Assembly: GCF_013166605.1 (NCBI RefSeq)
Contig: NZ_JABKKF010000007.1
Location: forward strand, 1-64,000
Length of the DNA stretch: 64,000 nucleotides
Origin: Xylanibacter muris
GTDB taxonomy: Bacteria > Bacteroidota > Bacteroidia > Bacteroidales > Bacteroidaceae
Reading direction: 5' to 3'
This document shows, one piece after another, positions 1 through 6,569 of this stretch (its first letter is position 1; every line of letters begins with the position of its first letter). A program made the translations under genes and the position numbers. A model generated the notes under the pieces. That model saw nothing but the letters and a program-made list of their open reading frames with translations, was not told the DNA's origin and did no database searches.

Positions 1-69
1 TTCAAAATTCGAAAGTATTTCAGATGGCAGAATTAATTGTGCCAATGCCAATAGTCCTTGAGTGTTCAT
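1..69 (-). CDS. Probable IS transposase N-terminal region (partial, runs off the left edge)
   Basis: An ATG at 69 on the minus strand opens a frame that stays open for 23 codons to the window edge, beginning MNTQGLLALAQLILPSEILS. A promoter-like TACCTTTG lies only a few bases before the ATG, which is common for insertion sequence genes in this group. The leucine-rich start with a 'LILPxEIL' core resembles what I remember of ISAon1-family transposase N-region proteins, but 23 residues are too few to be firm. It could also be any short-leader gene. The adjacent broken recombinase makes a mobile-element context likely. Confidence 0.4.
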   Translation of the reverse strand, partial: MNTQGLLALAQLILPSEILSNFE

Positions 70-73
70 GATG

Positions 74-81
74 CAAAGGTA
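74..81 (-). promoter_or_regulatory. Promoter -7 box TACCTTTG for the minus-strand gene at the left edge
   Basis: TACCTTTG on the minus strand matches the Bacteroidetes -7 consensus TAnnTTTG exactly and lies five bases before the ATG at 69. Such a short distance implies an almost leaderless transcript. Confidence 0.5.
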
Positions 82-250
82 GCACTTTTCGGATAAATAA
101 AAGAAACTCCCCCATGGTTTGTCGGGTGAGCCGACTTTATTGCTGTTTGTGTAGTATCGCATTTTCCTTAATATTAATGTTTTTTAACCCGTTTTTATGC
201 GGTTTTATACCAATATGTGATACCAACGTGTGATACCAAAAACAAACGTT

Positions 251-1403
251 ATGATCAAGTACCCTACAACAAGAATCGTCTTCGACAGGAAGAAAACCGC
301 GACACAGTCAAAAACAGGGCTCGTACAGGTAGAGATAATGTTCGAACGGAAGAGGAAATACATATCTTCCGGAGTAAAGGTTTTCAAGGGACAGTGGAAC
401 GAAAGGGGCGGAGTTTGCAACAGAATAGACATGCTGGCACTGAACTCACGGATAAACGCTGTGAAGGAGAAGGTGGATGGCTATATAAGAAGTCTGATTG
501 AGAAAAATGTCGCCTTCGATTGGAAGGGCTTTGGAAGATACATCTCCTTTTCTGACAAGGATACTATCAGTTTCGTTGAATGGCTGGAAGAAAGGATAAA
601 CAGCCGTACGGATATCCGGGAGACGACACGCAGAGTGCACCGGAAGCTTATATATGCAATGCACGACTTTAGAAAGATAAGTTTTTTTGGGGATTTGACT
701 AAAGCCAATGTCATGGCCTTTGATGACTATCTTCATGCGAGAGGACAGAGGCAGACAACTGTATATTCATATCATAAGATGTTAAAGACATATATTTATG
801 ACGCGCAATGCGCAGAGATTTGTTGAGGGACAATCCTTATAAAAGTCTCCGTTTCAAGCGTGGGGAAAGCAAAATGGGAAGATTCTTGACTGAAGATGAG
901 ATTAAAATGATAGAAGAGGCCACTATGCCGACTGACAGTATCAACAAAGTTCGTGATCTTTTCCTTTTGCAGTGTTTTACCGGCATGGCTTATGGAGACC
1001 TCATGGATTTTGACTTTAAAAAAGTTGTGGAAAGTAAGTCTCAGTATATCCTTTATGGGAAGAGAAGAAAAACTGGAGTTGATTTTGTTGTGGTGCTCCT
1101 TCCCAAGGCTATGGAAATTCTGAAGAAATATGACTACAAGCTTCCGCGCATCACAAATGAACAATATAATATGTGGCTAAAAATAGTTGCTGATGCATCC
1201 GGAGTAAACAAGCCCATTGCATCGCACTATGAACGTAGGACATGTGGAATGTATCTTCTCAATCACGGATTCCCGATAGAGGTTGTCGTCAAAGTGCTTA
1301 GGCACGCATCAATGAAGACAACAGAGTCCGTATACGCAAAATCATGGGTAAGACTGTTGAGGATGCTTTCAGCAAGCTTATCGGGGATGTCAAAGAAAAG
1401 TGA
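251..1403 (+). pseudogene. Tyrosine recombinase (phage/conjugative-element integrase), broken by two frameshifts
   Basis: The first frame (ATG at 251, stop at 826) encodes the arm-binding and SAM-like N-terminal domains (VFDRKK, 'MFERKRKYISSGVKV', core-binding helices). The catalytic half continues in another frame from about 808, so one base was lost or gained near 808-826. A second shift near 1340, in the AAAA run after the catalytic tyrosine (SVYAK), moves the natural tail MGKTVEDAFSKLIGDVKEK, which ends with a TGA at 1401-1403, out of frame. HxxR (HYERR), LRH and the Tyr are visible; Arg I is not present in FTGMAYGDL, as in several Bacteroides integrases. The gene is inferred to be dead. 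An assembly error at the homopolymer could explain the second shift but hardly both. Confidence 0.85.
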
Positions 1404-1428
1404 AATATGAGAACTGAAGCGTCTCAAA

Positions 1429-1469
1429 AGAATCTGCTGACGATTCTGTTCCAGCAGATTCTTTTTTTA
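1429..1469 (+). terminator. Intrinsic terminator after the recombinase remnant
   Basis: AGAATCTGCTG (1429-1439) pairs perfectly with CAGCAGATTCT (1452-1462), followed by a run of seven T. Confidence 0.85.
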
Positions 1470-1487
1470 TGATATACCATTTTGGCG

Positions 1488-1583
1488 TCATTCCTTTATT
1501 ATCTCATTGAAGTGCCTGCCCACGTATATGCCCATGATGTAGGCCGCAAGGGTGGATATTATCATTATCACCGTCATAATCAT
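1488..1583 (-). CDS. Very small predicted membrane peptide (31 aa)
   Basis: A 31-codon frame starts at the ATG at 1583 and ends at a TGA at 1488-1490. It begins MIMTVIMIISTLAAYIMG, a continuous hydrophobic stretch long enough for one membrane helix, and ends in a short charged tail (GRHFNEIIKE). Its start codon overlaps the stop of the 82-codon gene upstream as ATGA, the usual sign of translational coupling, so the two are probably one transcription unit. Nothing identifies a function. The overlap and helix argue for a real peptide, but the length means chance cannot be excluded. Confidence 0.5.
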   Translation of the reverse strand: MIMTVIMIISTLAAYIMGIYVGRHFNEIIKE

Positions 1584-1828
1584 TCCGTTTCAACAATGTA
1601 TGTCAACACCTCACTATAAAATGAAATGGCGTCAAAATACTCCCTGAACTGCCTGTTCGCGTCCGGGTCGTTCAGGTTGGACAGCTCGCAGGATATCTGT
1701 GTCAGTATCTCGAGGAAGATTCTCTCGTGCGAGGTGCCTTCCTTTGCCATTTCCCTCAATGCCTGTATTCTTCTCTGCGCCTTGTCACTCAGTGTTATGG
1801 CTGGTGCTATATTGTCGTTCGTTGTCAT
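1580..1828 (-). CDS. Small hypothetical protein (82 aa) of the mobile region
   Basis: The protein starts MTTNDNIAPAITLSDKAQRR and is mostly helical and charged, with no signal peptide or membrane helix. It looks like the small accessory proteins carried by conjugative elements in Bacteroidales, but I do not recognise a named family. It is preceded by an A-rich stretch rather than a Shine-Dalgarno sequence, normal for this phylum, and overlaps the next small gene by ATGA. The opposite strand is also open here, but the minus-strand reading has the more protein-like composition. Confidence 0.6.
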   Translation of the reverse strand: MTTNDNIAPAITLSDKAQRRIQALREMAKEGTSHERIFLEILTQISCELSNLNDPDANRQFREYFDAISFYSEVLTYIVETE

Positions 1829-1890
1829 GTCTTTTTGTTTTAAGTTTGTTATTTGTTTGATTTTGTTATTGTTGTCAAGGTTATCAGGGT

Positions 1891-2124
1891 TTAATAATTG
1901 ACTCTCCTGCGCCTTAGTTCCGCTTCAATGGCCTCTCTTATAATTTTAATGTCATTTTTGCTGTTGTACACGTCCTTTTCCAAATTTTCAATAAACTCGT
2001 ACTTGTAAATACGGTCTTTAATCCAATTAGAAAAATCTCTTTTGCTTCCAAGGAAAGCGTGTAGGTCTCTTGCGTTAACGGCTTTCTTACCGTTCTTCTC
2101 GCAGATTGGGATTAGTTCATTCAT
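1891..2124 (-). CDS. AntA/AntB-type antirepressor N-terminal fragment (77 aa)
   Basis: From the ATG at 2124 the protein reads MNELIPICEKNGKKAVNARD followed by LHAFLGSKRDFSNWIKDRI, which is the start of the AntA/AntB antirepressor domain known from temperate phages. Full-length antirepressors continue for another 100 to 200 residues; here the domain breaks off after YEFIEN and ends in an unrelated basic helix rich in Arg and Glu. The frame stays open upstream of 2124, but those residues look like non-coding translation, so 2124 is the likely start. I infer a truncated prophage relic. It may still be made as a short protein. Confidence 0.7.
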   Translation of the reverse strand: MNELIPICEKNGKKAVNARDLHAFLGSKRDFSNWIKDRIYKYEFIENLEKDVYNSKNDIKIIREAIEAELRRRRVNY

Positions 2125-2438
2125 ATCTGTAGCATTTAAAGATATGTTATAGGCAAATAAAAAGCGGTCGCCATATACGCTGCTACAGATAATGGTTCCA
2201 CTCAGCAGAGCGAAAAATCTACGTATAGGCAACCGCCAAATATCTTTAAAGTGTGAGCACAAAAAATGCTCAACTTTTATTGAGCAATTAATCGCTGCCC
2301 CACGTGACATTAAAGTTTGTCGAACTGTTAGCGTTGCAAGGTTACGAATGTTTTTCATACAAGCAAAGAAAAACGTAGAGAAAGTTGTCACAAAAAGAAA
2401 TTTTCCCATTATTAGTTGTTATATAAAGAAACTTTTAT
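2125..2438. other. Non-coding stretch with a long imperfect inverted repeat
   Basis: No convincing gene is seen. GCGGTCGCCATATACG near 2163-2178 is matched by CGTATAGGCAACCGC around 2220-2234, with a second, inner pairing (CTGCT/AGCAG), so the stretch can fold into a long stem. Further along, TGCTCAA and TTGAGCA (about 2271-2286) form a small hairpin. Confidence 0.5.
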
Positions 2439-2446
2439 TATCTTTG
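2416..2446 (+). promoter_or_regulatory. Promoter of the higBA-like operon
   Basis: TATCTTTG at 2439-2446 matches TAnnTTTG, with TTG at 2416-2418 upstream. The toxin ATG follows after only four bases. Confidence 0.65.
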
Positions 2447-2450
2447 CATC

Positions 2451-2777
2451 ATGAAACGTAAGATAAGAACGTATGGTGGGTATTTTGAAGCGTTTATAGC
2501 GACCTTGACGAAGAAAGAGCAAGAAAAGGTGCAATATGGTTTGCTTCTACTAAAGACCCAAGACAGACTTCCCACGAAGTTTGTAAAACTGATTAGGGAT
2601 GGGTTGTACGAGTTGAGGACAGAATACAATGGAAACATTTACCGTGTGTTCTTCATCTTTGATGACGGGGCGATAGTGGTATTATTCAACGGATTTCAAA
2701 AGAAAACACAAAAGACACCAACGTCAGAAATAGAAAAAGCATTAAAAATAATGGAGGCATATTATGGAGACAAATAA
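2451..2777 (+). CDS. higB: RelE/HigB-family toxin (phage Gp49-like)
   Basis: At 108 residues this is the usual size of HigB/RelE-type ribosome-dependent mRNA interferases. The characteristic core is visible: 'GLYELRTEYNGNIYRVFFIFD' across about residues 51-71, then the glycine and lysine-rich 'LFNGFQKKTQKTP' and a C-terminal helix. The order toxin then antitoxin, with a 14-base overlap, is typical of HigBA rather than RelBE. It is expected to cleave translated mRNA when the antitoxin is depleted. The TAnnTTTG promoter sits just before the start. A decayed second copy lies downstream. Confidence 0.88.
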   Translation: MKRKIRTYGGYFEAFIATLTKKEQEKVQYGLLLLKTQDRLPTKFVKLIRDGLYELRTEYNGNIYRVFFIFDDGAIVVLFNGFQKKTQKTPTSEIEKALKIMEAYYGDK

Positions 2778-3069
2778 TCATCAGATTGTGGACTATGATG
2801 CAGTATTGGACGCAAAATTCGGAAAAGAGGGAACTCCCGAACGTGCGAAAGCTGAAAACGAGGCATACGTTTTCTATACCAGCCAAATACTTGTCGAAGC
2901 GAGGAAGATTGCGAAAATGACGCAAGGTGAACTTGCGAAGAAAGTGGGAACGAACAAGTCCTATATATCAAAGATTGAACATGGACTAATCGAGCCAGGA
3001 GTAGGGCTGTTCATGCGCATCATTAATGCATTAGGTCTAAAAATCGACATCGTAAATCCTATAATGTAA
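2764..3069 (+). CDS. higA: HigA-family antitoxin with XRE helix-turn-helix
   Basis: A 101-residue protein overlapping the toxin gene by 14 bases. The N-terminal third contains the linker seen in Bacteroidales HigA ('KFGKEGTPERAKAE'). The C-terminal half is a lambda-repressor-type HTH: 'MTQGELAKKVGTNKSYISKI' followed by a dimerisation helix ending GLKIDIVNPIM. By family knowledge it binds the toxin and represses its own promoter. Its intact HTH contrasts with the frameshifted copy at 3560-3849. Confidence 0.88.
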   Translation: METNNHQIVDYDAVLDAKFGKEGTPERAKAENEAYVFYTSQILVEARKIAKMTQGELAKKVGTNKSYISKIEHGLIEPGVGLFMRIINALGLKIDIVNPIM

Positions 3070-3087
3070 AAAGTCGCGCTACGTGTT

Positions 3088-3236
3088 GTCTAAGGTTTGT
3101 TATGCAAAACCTCTGTGGACATTTCTGCTTCACGACACGGCGTAGTATTTTGATAAATACTTTTCTCGTAAGTTGGTAGGTACAATAAACGCATCCTATT
3201 AAGGTGCGGCATCATATCGCATAACAAATTTTAGAC
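3088..3236. repeat. 149-bp element bounded by inverted repeats
   Basis: GTCTAAGGTTTGTTATGC at 3088-3105 and GCATAACAAATTTTAGAC at 3219-3236 are reverse complements at 16 of 18 positions, with only a central GG/TT mismatch. The triplet GTT flanks both ends, compatible with a 3-bp target duplication. The interior codes for nothing obvious. It sits directly before the second toxin, which lacks a proper start. A MITE is a reasonable reading; mobility is inferred, not shown. Confidence 0.55.
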
Positions 3237-3557
3237 GTTACTTTCATAGATTTTGTGAAGTCGCTTTCCGAAAAGATGCAGGATAAGGTAGTGAAAACCA
3301 TACAATATGTAGAAACGCTTCAGATTGTCCAGGAGAAATACTTGAAGCATATTGAAGATACAAGGGGGCTTTATGAAATTAGAGTGAAATTCGTAAGTGA
3401 CATAATACGTGTTTTTTGCTTCTTTGATGGTGAAAAAATGGTTATCCTATTGAGCGGCTTTCAAAAGAAAACGCAAAAGACACCGAAAAACAAGATAGAT
3501 CGGGCTGTCAGGCTCATGCAAGAATATTTTAACGAAAAGGAAAAAGAAAGGAAATAA
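3225..3557 (+). pseudogene. Second RelE/HigB-type toxin, start region lost
   Basis: The frame is open from 3225 but contains no ATG before residue 8 of the recognisable protein; the only candidate start is a GTG at 3255. Homology to the family seems to extend upstream of that GTG (ILDVTFIDFVKSLSEK), so the true N-terminus is missing or fused to the inverted repeat at 3088-3236. The body keeps the family signature 'GLYEIRVKFVSDIIRVFCFF' and 'LLSGFQKKTQKTP'. It is clearly a diverged relative of the intact toxin 700 bases earlier. It could still be translated from the GTG as a shortened protein. Confidence 0.7.
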
Positions 3558-3559
3558 TT

Positions 3560-3849
3560 ATGGAAACTTACACTATAGAAGATATAAAGAATGAAGTTTA
3601 TGGAAAAACCGGCACTCCGCGTCGAGACAAAATTGAAACCGAGCTTTCCAATCTTCGTGTCGGGCTTCAGATACGCAATGCCCGTGAAGCAAGGAAAATG
3701 ACCCAAAACGAACTTGCTGGAAAGATAGGGAAAGAACGCTTTTTATCTCTAAAGTTGAAAGGGAAGGAAGCAATCTTACTCTTTCCACGCTTTATGACAT
3801 TGTAACAAAAGGGCTGGGAGGAAAGCTTGACATACAGGTTCAACTTTAA
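3560..3849 (+). pseudogene. Second HigA-type antitoxin, frameshifted inside the HTH
   Basis: Starting METYTIEDIKNEVYGKTGTP, the protein follows the HigA pattern to 'MTQNELAGKIGKE', then leaves the frame at the T-run near 3741. Shifting one frame restores 'FISKVEREGSNLTLSTLYDI' and 'KGLGGKLDIQVQL', ending at TAA 3847-3849. The uncorrected frame ends at 3805 with nonsense. The frameshift destroys the recognition helix, so neither DNA binding nor a full fold is expected. It lies two bases after the second toxin, completing a decayed TA pair. Confidence 0.8.
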
Positions 3850-3854
3850 TTATG

Positions 3855-3912
3855 TATCTTTGCAGTAAAACCTGCGGATTTTCTAAAGTGGTCAAATTTG
3901 ACCACTTTAGAA
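3855..3912 (+). promoter_or_regulatory. Orphan promoter with a perfect 32-bp palindrome
   Basis: TATCTTTG at 3855-3862 fits TAnnTTTG. Eighteen bases later, 3881-3912 is a perfect 32-bp palindrome with no loop, centred on GGTCAAATTTGACC. No plus-strand gene follows; the next gene-like sequence is on the other strand. This looks like an operator/promoter fragment left after its gene was deleted. Confidence 0.5.
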
Positions 3913-3988
3913 TTTGGGTTATCCATCATTTTAAAGGCGTCGGTCAATCTAAAAAGACCCTTATTCCTGCCATTCCTTTAGGATGTCC

Positions 3989-5462
3989 TTACATAACCAC
4001 GTTTGACATTATATCATTTATACTACTTATCAACAGTGTTTGTGCCTGCAATTCTTTCAATATTGGTGTATTATCACTTACAGGTATATTCAATGCACTT
4101 CCAAGACGCTTCATAAGCAATGATCTTATGGCAGATATGTCTGATGTCTGCTGTGAGACAAAGAATCTTATACTATTAAGCAGGGCCTCCAAAGCATTTG
4201 CCGTCTGCTCTGTAATTCCTTGTATTCCTTGTTGAAGTTTCGACAGGCTGGTGTTTGCATCGCGCCCCATCTTGAAGTTGCTCTGCAATCTGCTTCATGG
4301 TTTCATTAAACAACTCTAAAGTTTCAGGCGCGTCTTCCCTTATCTTTTCCAAAGCTTCTCCTATACTGTCTAAATTTGCAGAAGTTCCGTCTTTATTTAT
4401 TAGAGCGGTTTCAAGCGGTTTCAATAAATTTCCAATAATCATGTCTCCGACCCGCAATGAAATTTGTTTTTTCAACATTGTATCAAACAAATCGTCAAGT
4501 TGTTCCTGTAGTGCCTGAAGAGTATTGCTGCCTTGATTAAAAGCGACCCAAGCGTCTGCAAAAGCCTGTGCGGCTGTTTTATAATTGCTTTCAGAACCGA
4601 AGCAGCCAAGAGATTCAAGAAACTCTTCTTCAAGTGCTTTTATGACCTTGTTGTTCTCTTGTATTTGGTTTTCCCATTGTCGTATTTGGCCGTCATTGGA
4701 ATTTTTCTTGTCACGTTCTGCTGCTATCGATGCTTGTAAGGCTGCATTTTGAGCTTTTAGATTCGCTATTGATTCATTTTTGAATTTCTCCAAATTGGCT
4801 ATATCCCAAGCGTCATCCATTGATTGCTTCAAGTTTTCGCATGCTATTTGTAGATTCTCTATATGACGTTGATGATTTTCTATTTCTCTTTGCAGTTTTT
4901 TGTCTTTATTTCCAAATCCAAAGATTGAACCAATAGTATTTCCTATTCCTGCAAGTGTCTTCATTCTTCCTGCCAGCATGCCAACAGGGTCTTTTTAAGC
5001 ATACGCATCCATAAACTGCGACGCTCCTTCAAATCCTTGTTAAAGACCGTTTAATGCTCCGCTGACTTTTTCAAGTCCATCTGTATTTATGCCGAGATTA
5101 CCAAGCATTCCATACAGTTCAGAAAAGCCGGAGTTCAAATCCCCTATCTTCTGTGCTATTCGGTCTAATGATTCTCCGAGTTTGGTAATAGCTTTTGCCT
5201 TATCATCAGGATTCTCAGCATTGACCAGTTCTTTCCATGACCTTAAAAAGGCTTTTATTGGATTCCTATCCCAAAGTTCTTTGTCAAGAGTTTCCATTTG
5301 CCGTACAATCTCCTTTAGCTGTTCCGGTGACAGTCTTTTTAAGGATGAACGAAGCTCAGAAAGCCTGTCTCTCATTTTTTCAAGGGTAACATTAGAAGTA
5401 TAGTCAAGGTTTTCAAATATTCTGATATAACAGTCAGAATATTTGAATTCTTTACATTTCAA
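3989..5462 (-). pseudogene. Phage tail tape-measure protein remnant with two stops and a frameshift
   Basis: Three minus-strand pieces belong to one protein. 5462-5040 and 4979-4176 are in the same frame and are separated only by two TAA codons; reading through them gives GALNGL-stop-QGFEGASQFMDAYA-stop-KDPVGMLAGRM, which is continuous in sense. A frameshift near 4285 then moves the tail into another frame (QSNFKMGRDANTSLSKLQQG onward), ending at 3989. Long coiled-coil helices and 'LAGIGNTIGSIFGFGNKDKK' are typical of tape-measure C-termini from Bacteroidales prophages. The upstream end is junk joined at a hairpin (5412-5447). No other tail genes remain. It is almost certainly non-functional. 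Confidence 0.75.
5412..5447. repeat. Perfect 14-bp stem hairpin at the broken end of the phage remnant
   Basis: TTCAAATATTCTGA (5412-5425) is followed after eight bases by its exact reverse complement (5434-5447). It marks the point where tape-measure similarity ends, so it may be a deletion junction. Confidence 0.6.
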
Positions 5463-5563
5463 CTCAATATATGTTCTCTGAAATACTGATACAAAAACCG
5501 AATGGGAAAAGTTATGCGGTAATGTTTCTACTAAGCCATAAAGCCGGTAGGGAAATAGACCAT

Positions 5564-5592
5564 AAAAAAACAGGGTAAACGAATTACCCTGT
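5564..5592 (-). terminator. Minus-strand intrinsic terminator without an obvious gene
   Basis: Read on the minus strand, ACAGGGTAA, a five-base loop and TTACCCTGT are followed by a run of T. No minus-strand gene is left upstream of it, again suggesting a deletion. Confidence 0.65.
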
Positions 5593-5920
5593 AAAAGTCC
5601 CGGAAAGCCCGGGCGTAATATCGGAATATATCACCGATGCTTAAAAACGTTTCTGTATGGTTTTACTTCTTGTAATATTCGTATGGCGGCTACATCGTAA
5701 TTTAATCGATTAAAGCCGTGTGGTGTTGGTGCCTGCCACATCAACACCGCAAAACGTTTTTATTAAGTGTAAATATAACGCTATTCTTTTGATGTTGATT
5801 ACTTTGTTAACATCATTTAGGAAAATAGCGTTATAAGCCCGCAACGAGCTACATTGTAGCAGCGTAACCTGTGGTGCAATTCCATGGCGGGCACTATTAT
5901 TGACAATTAAATTATGAACT
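5593..5920 (+). other. Highly structured non-coding leader before the 77-aa gene
   Basis: The stretch holds several strong hairpins. One pairs GTGTTG with CAACAC. ATAACGCTATT (5775-5785) pairs with AATAGCGTTAT (5824-5834). GCCCGC (5837-5842) pairs with GCGGGC (5887-5892), enclosing GCTACA/TGTAGC (5848-5860). No protein-coding pattern is seen. The last domain resembles another one at 6266-6311, also just before a small ATG. Confidence 0.5.
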
Positions 5921-6154
5921 ATGAAATCATTTAAAACAGTGCAAGGCGCATTTAACCACATTAAGAATAATGCGCAAACAGGAGAAGAAAATTGTCTTAA
6001 CAGGGTATTAATGTTCGGTATGGGTATATATACATGTTCAGACGTTGCAACATATTCAGGCGTAAAGAATTATAGCGCTTCAAGCGAATGTATGTATCAC
6101 TTTGCTAATGACAACGAAGTAATATGTTTTGTCGAATGGCTACAAAAAAACTGA
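5921..6154 (+). CDS. Small hypothetical protein (77 aa) of plasmid/phage type
   Basis: The protein begins MKSFKTVQGAFNHIKNNAQT, has no signal or membrane helix, and ends FVEWLQKN. I do not recognise a family. Its composition is coding-like and its start follows a structured leader ending GCGGGCAC and an AT-rich spacer. Similar tiny genes, each behind its own folded leader, are seen on Bacteroidales plasmids and phages. A truncated analogue (ATG at 6343, only six codons) follows another such leader. Confidence 0.55.
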   Translation: MKSFKTVQGAFNHIKNNAQTGEENCLNRVLMFGMGIYTCSDVATYSGVKNYSASSECMYHFANDNEVICFVEWLQKN

Positions 6155-6569
6155 CAGTTATTTGATTGTTGAATAAAAAAGGATGTTTTGTCGGACATAC
6201 CGCTACAATGAATATGGATAAGTTACCGTTATTTTCGGAATTTGTCAAGTAATAAAAGCGGCAAAGCCTTTGAAGTTAAGCATTATATCACGTTTGTACC
6301 GTGGCAAAGGCACAAATTAATTAATAACTTAAATAAAGTAGATATGAAGCAATTTATATCATGATTTCCGGTGACTGGAATAAGGCATCCGTTTGAATCA
6401 TATTTTTGTTAAACATCCGTTTTTTATATGTCGCCAATTGGAAATATGGATATTGTTGACAGAATACACCTTAATATTATAATGAGTTAAGATTGTTTAA
6501 CAAAAGGCTATGCAGTGTTTCCGGTGCGGTCTTATCATTATGAAATAAAGTAAAAGCTATAGGAAAGAA
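6155..6569 (+). other. Gene-poor stretch with a second leader-like fold and two micro-frames
   Basis: GCCTTTG (6266-6272) pairs with CAAAGGC (6305-6311); the right arm is preceded by CCGTGGC and followed by AC, as in the 5837-5892 fold. Two very short frames occur, about 14 codons starting MNMDKLPLF and a six-codon MKQFIS at 6343. They look like gene beginnings cut off by deletion. No TAnnTTTG motif is clear before the sigma-factor gene at 6570. Confidence 0.45.

Noticed and set aside
1626-1901. Plus-strand hydrophobic 91-codon frame
   Set aside because: It is antisense to the 82-codon minus-strand gene, whose sequence looks more like a real protein and which is coupled to a following small gene.
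3088-3236. Integron attC-like site next to toxin-antitoxin cassettes
   Set aside because: The ends contain GTTATGC and GCATAAC, but in the order GTT...AAC rather than the AAC...GTT needed for attC, and the outer boxes lack the essential AAC/GTT triplets. No integron integrase is present.
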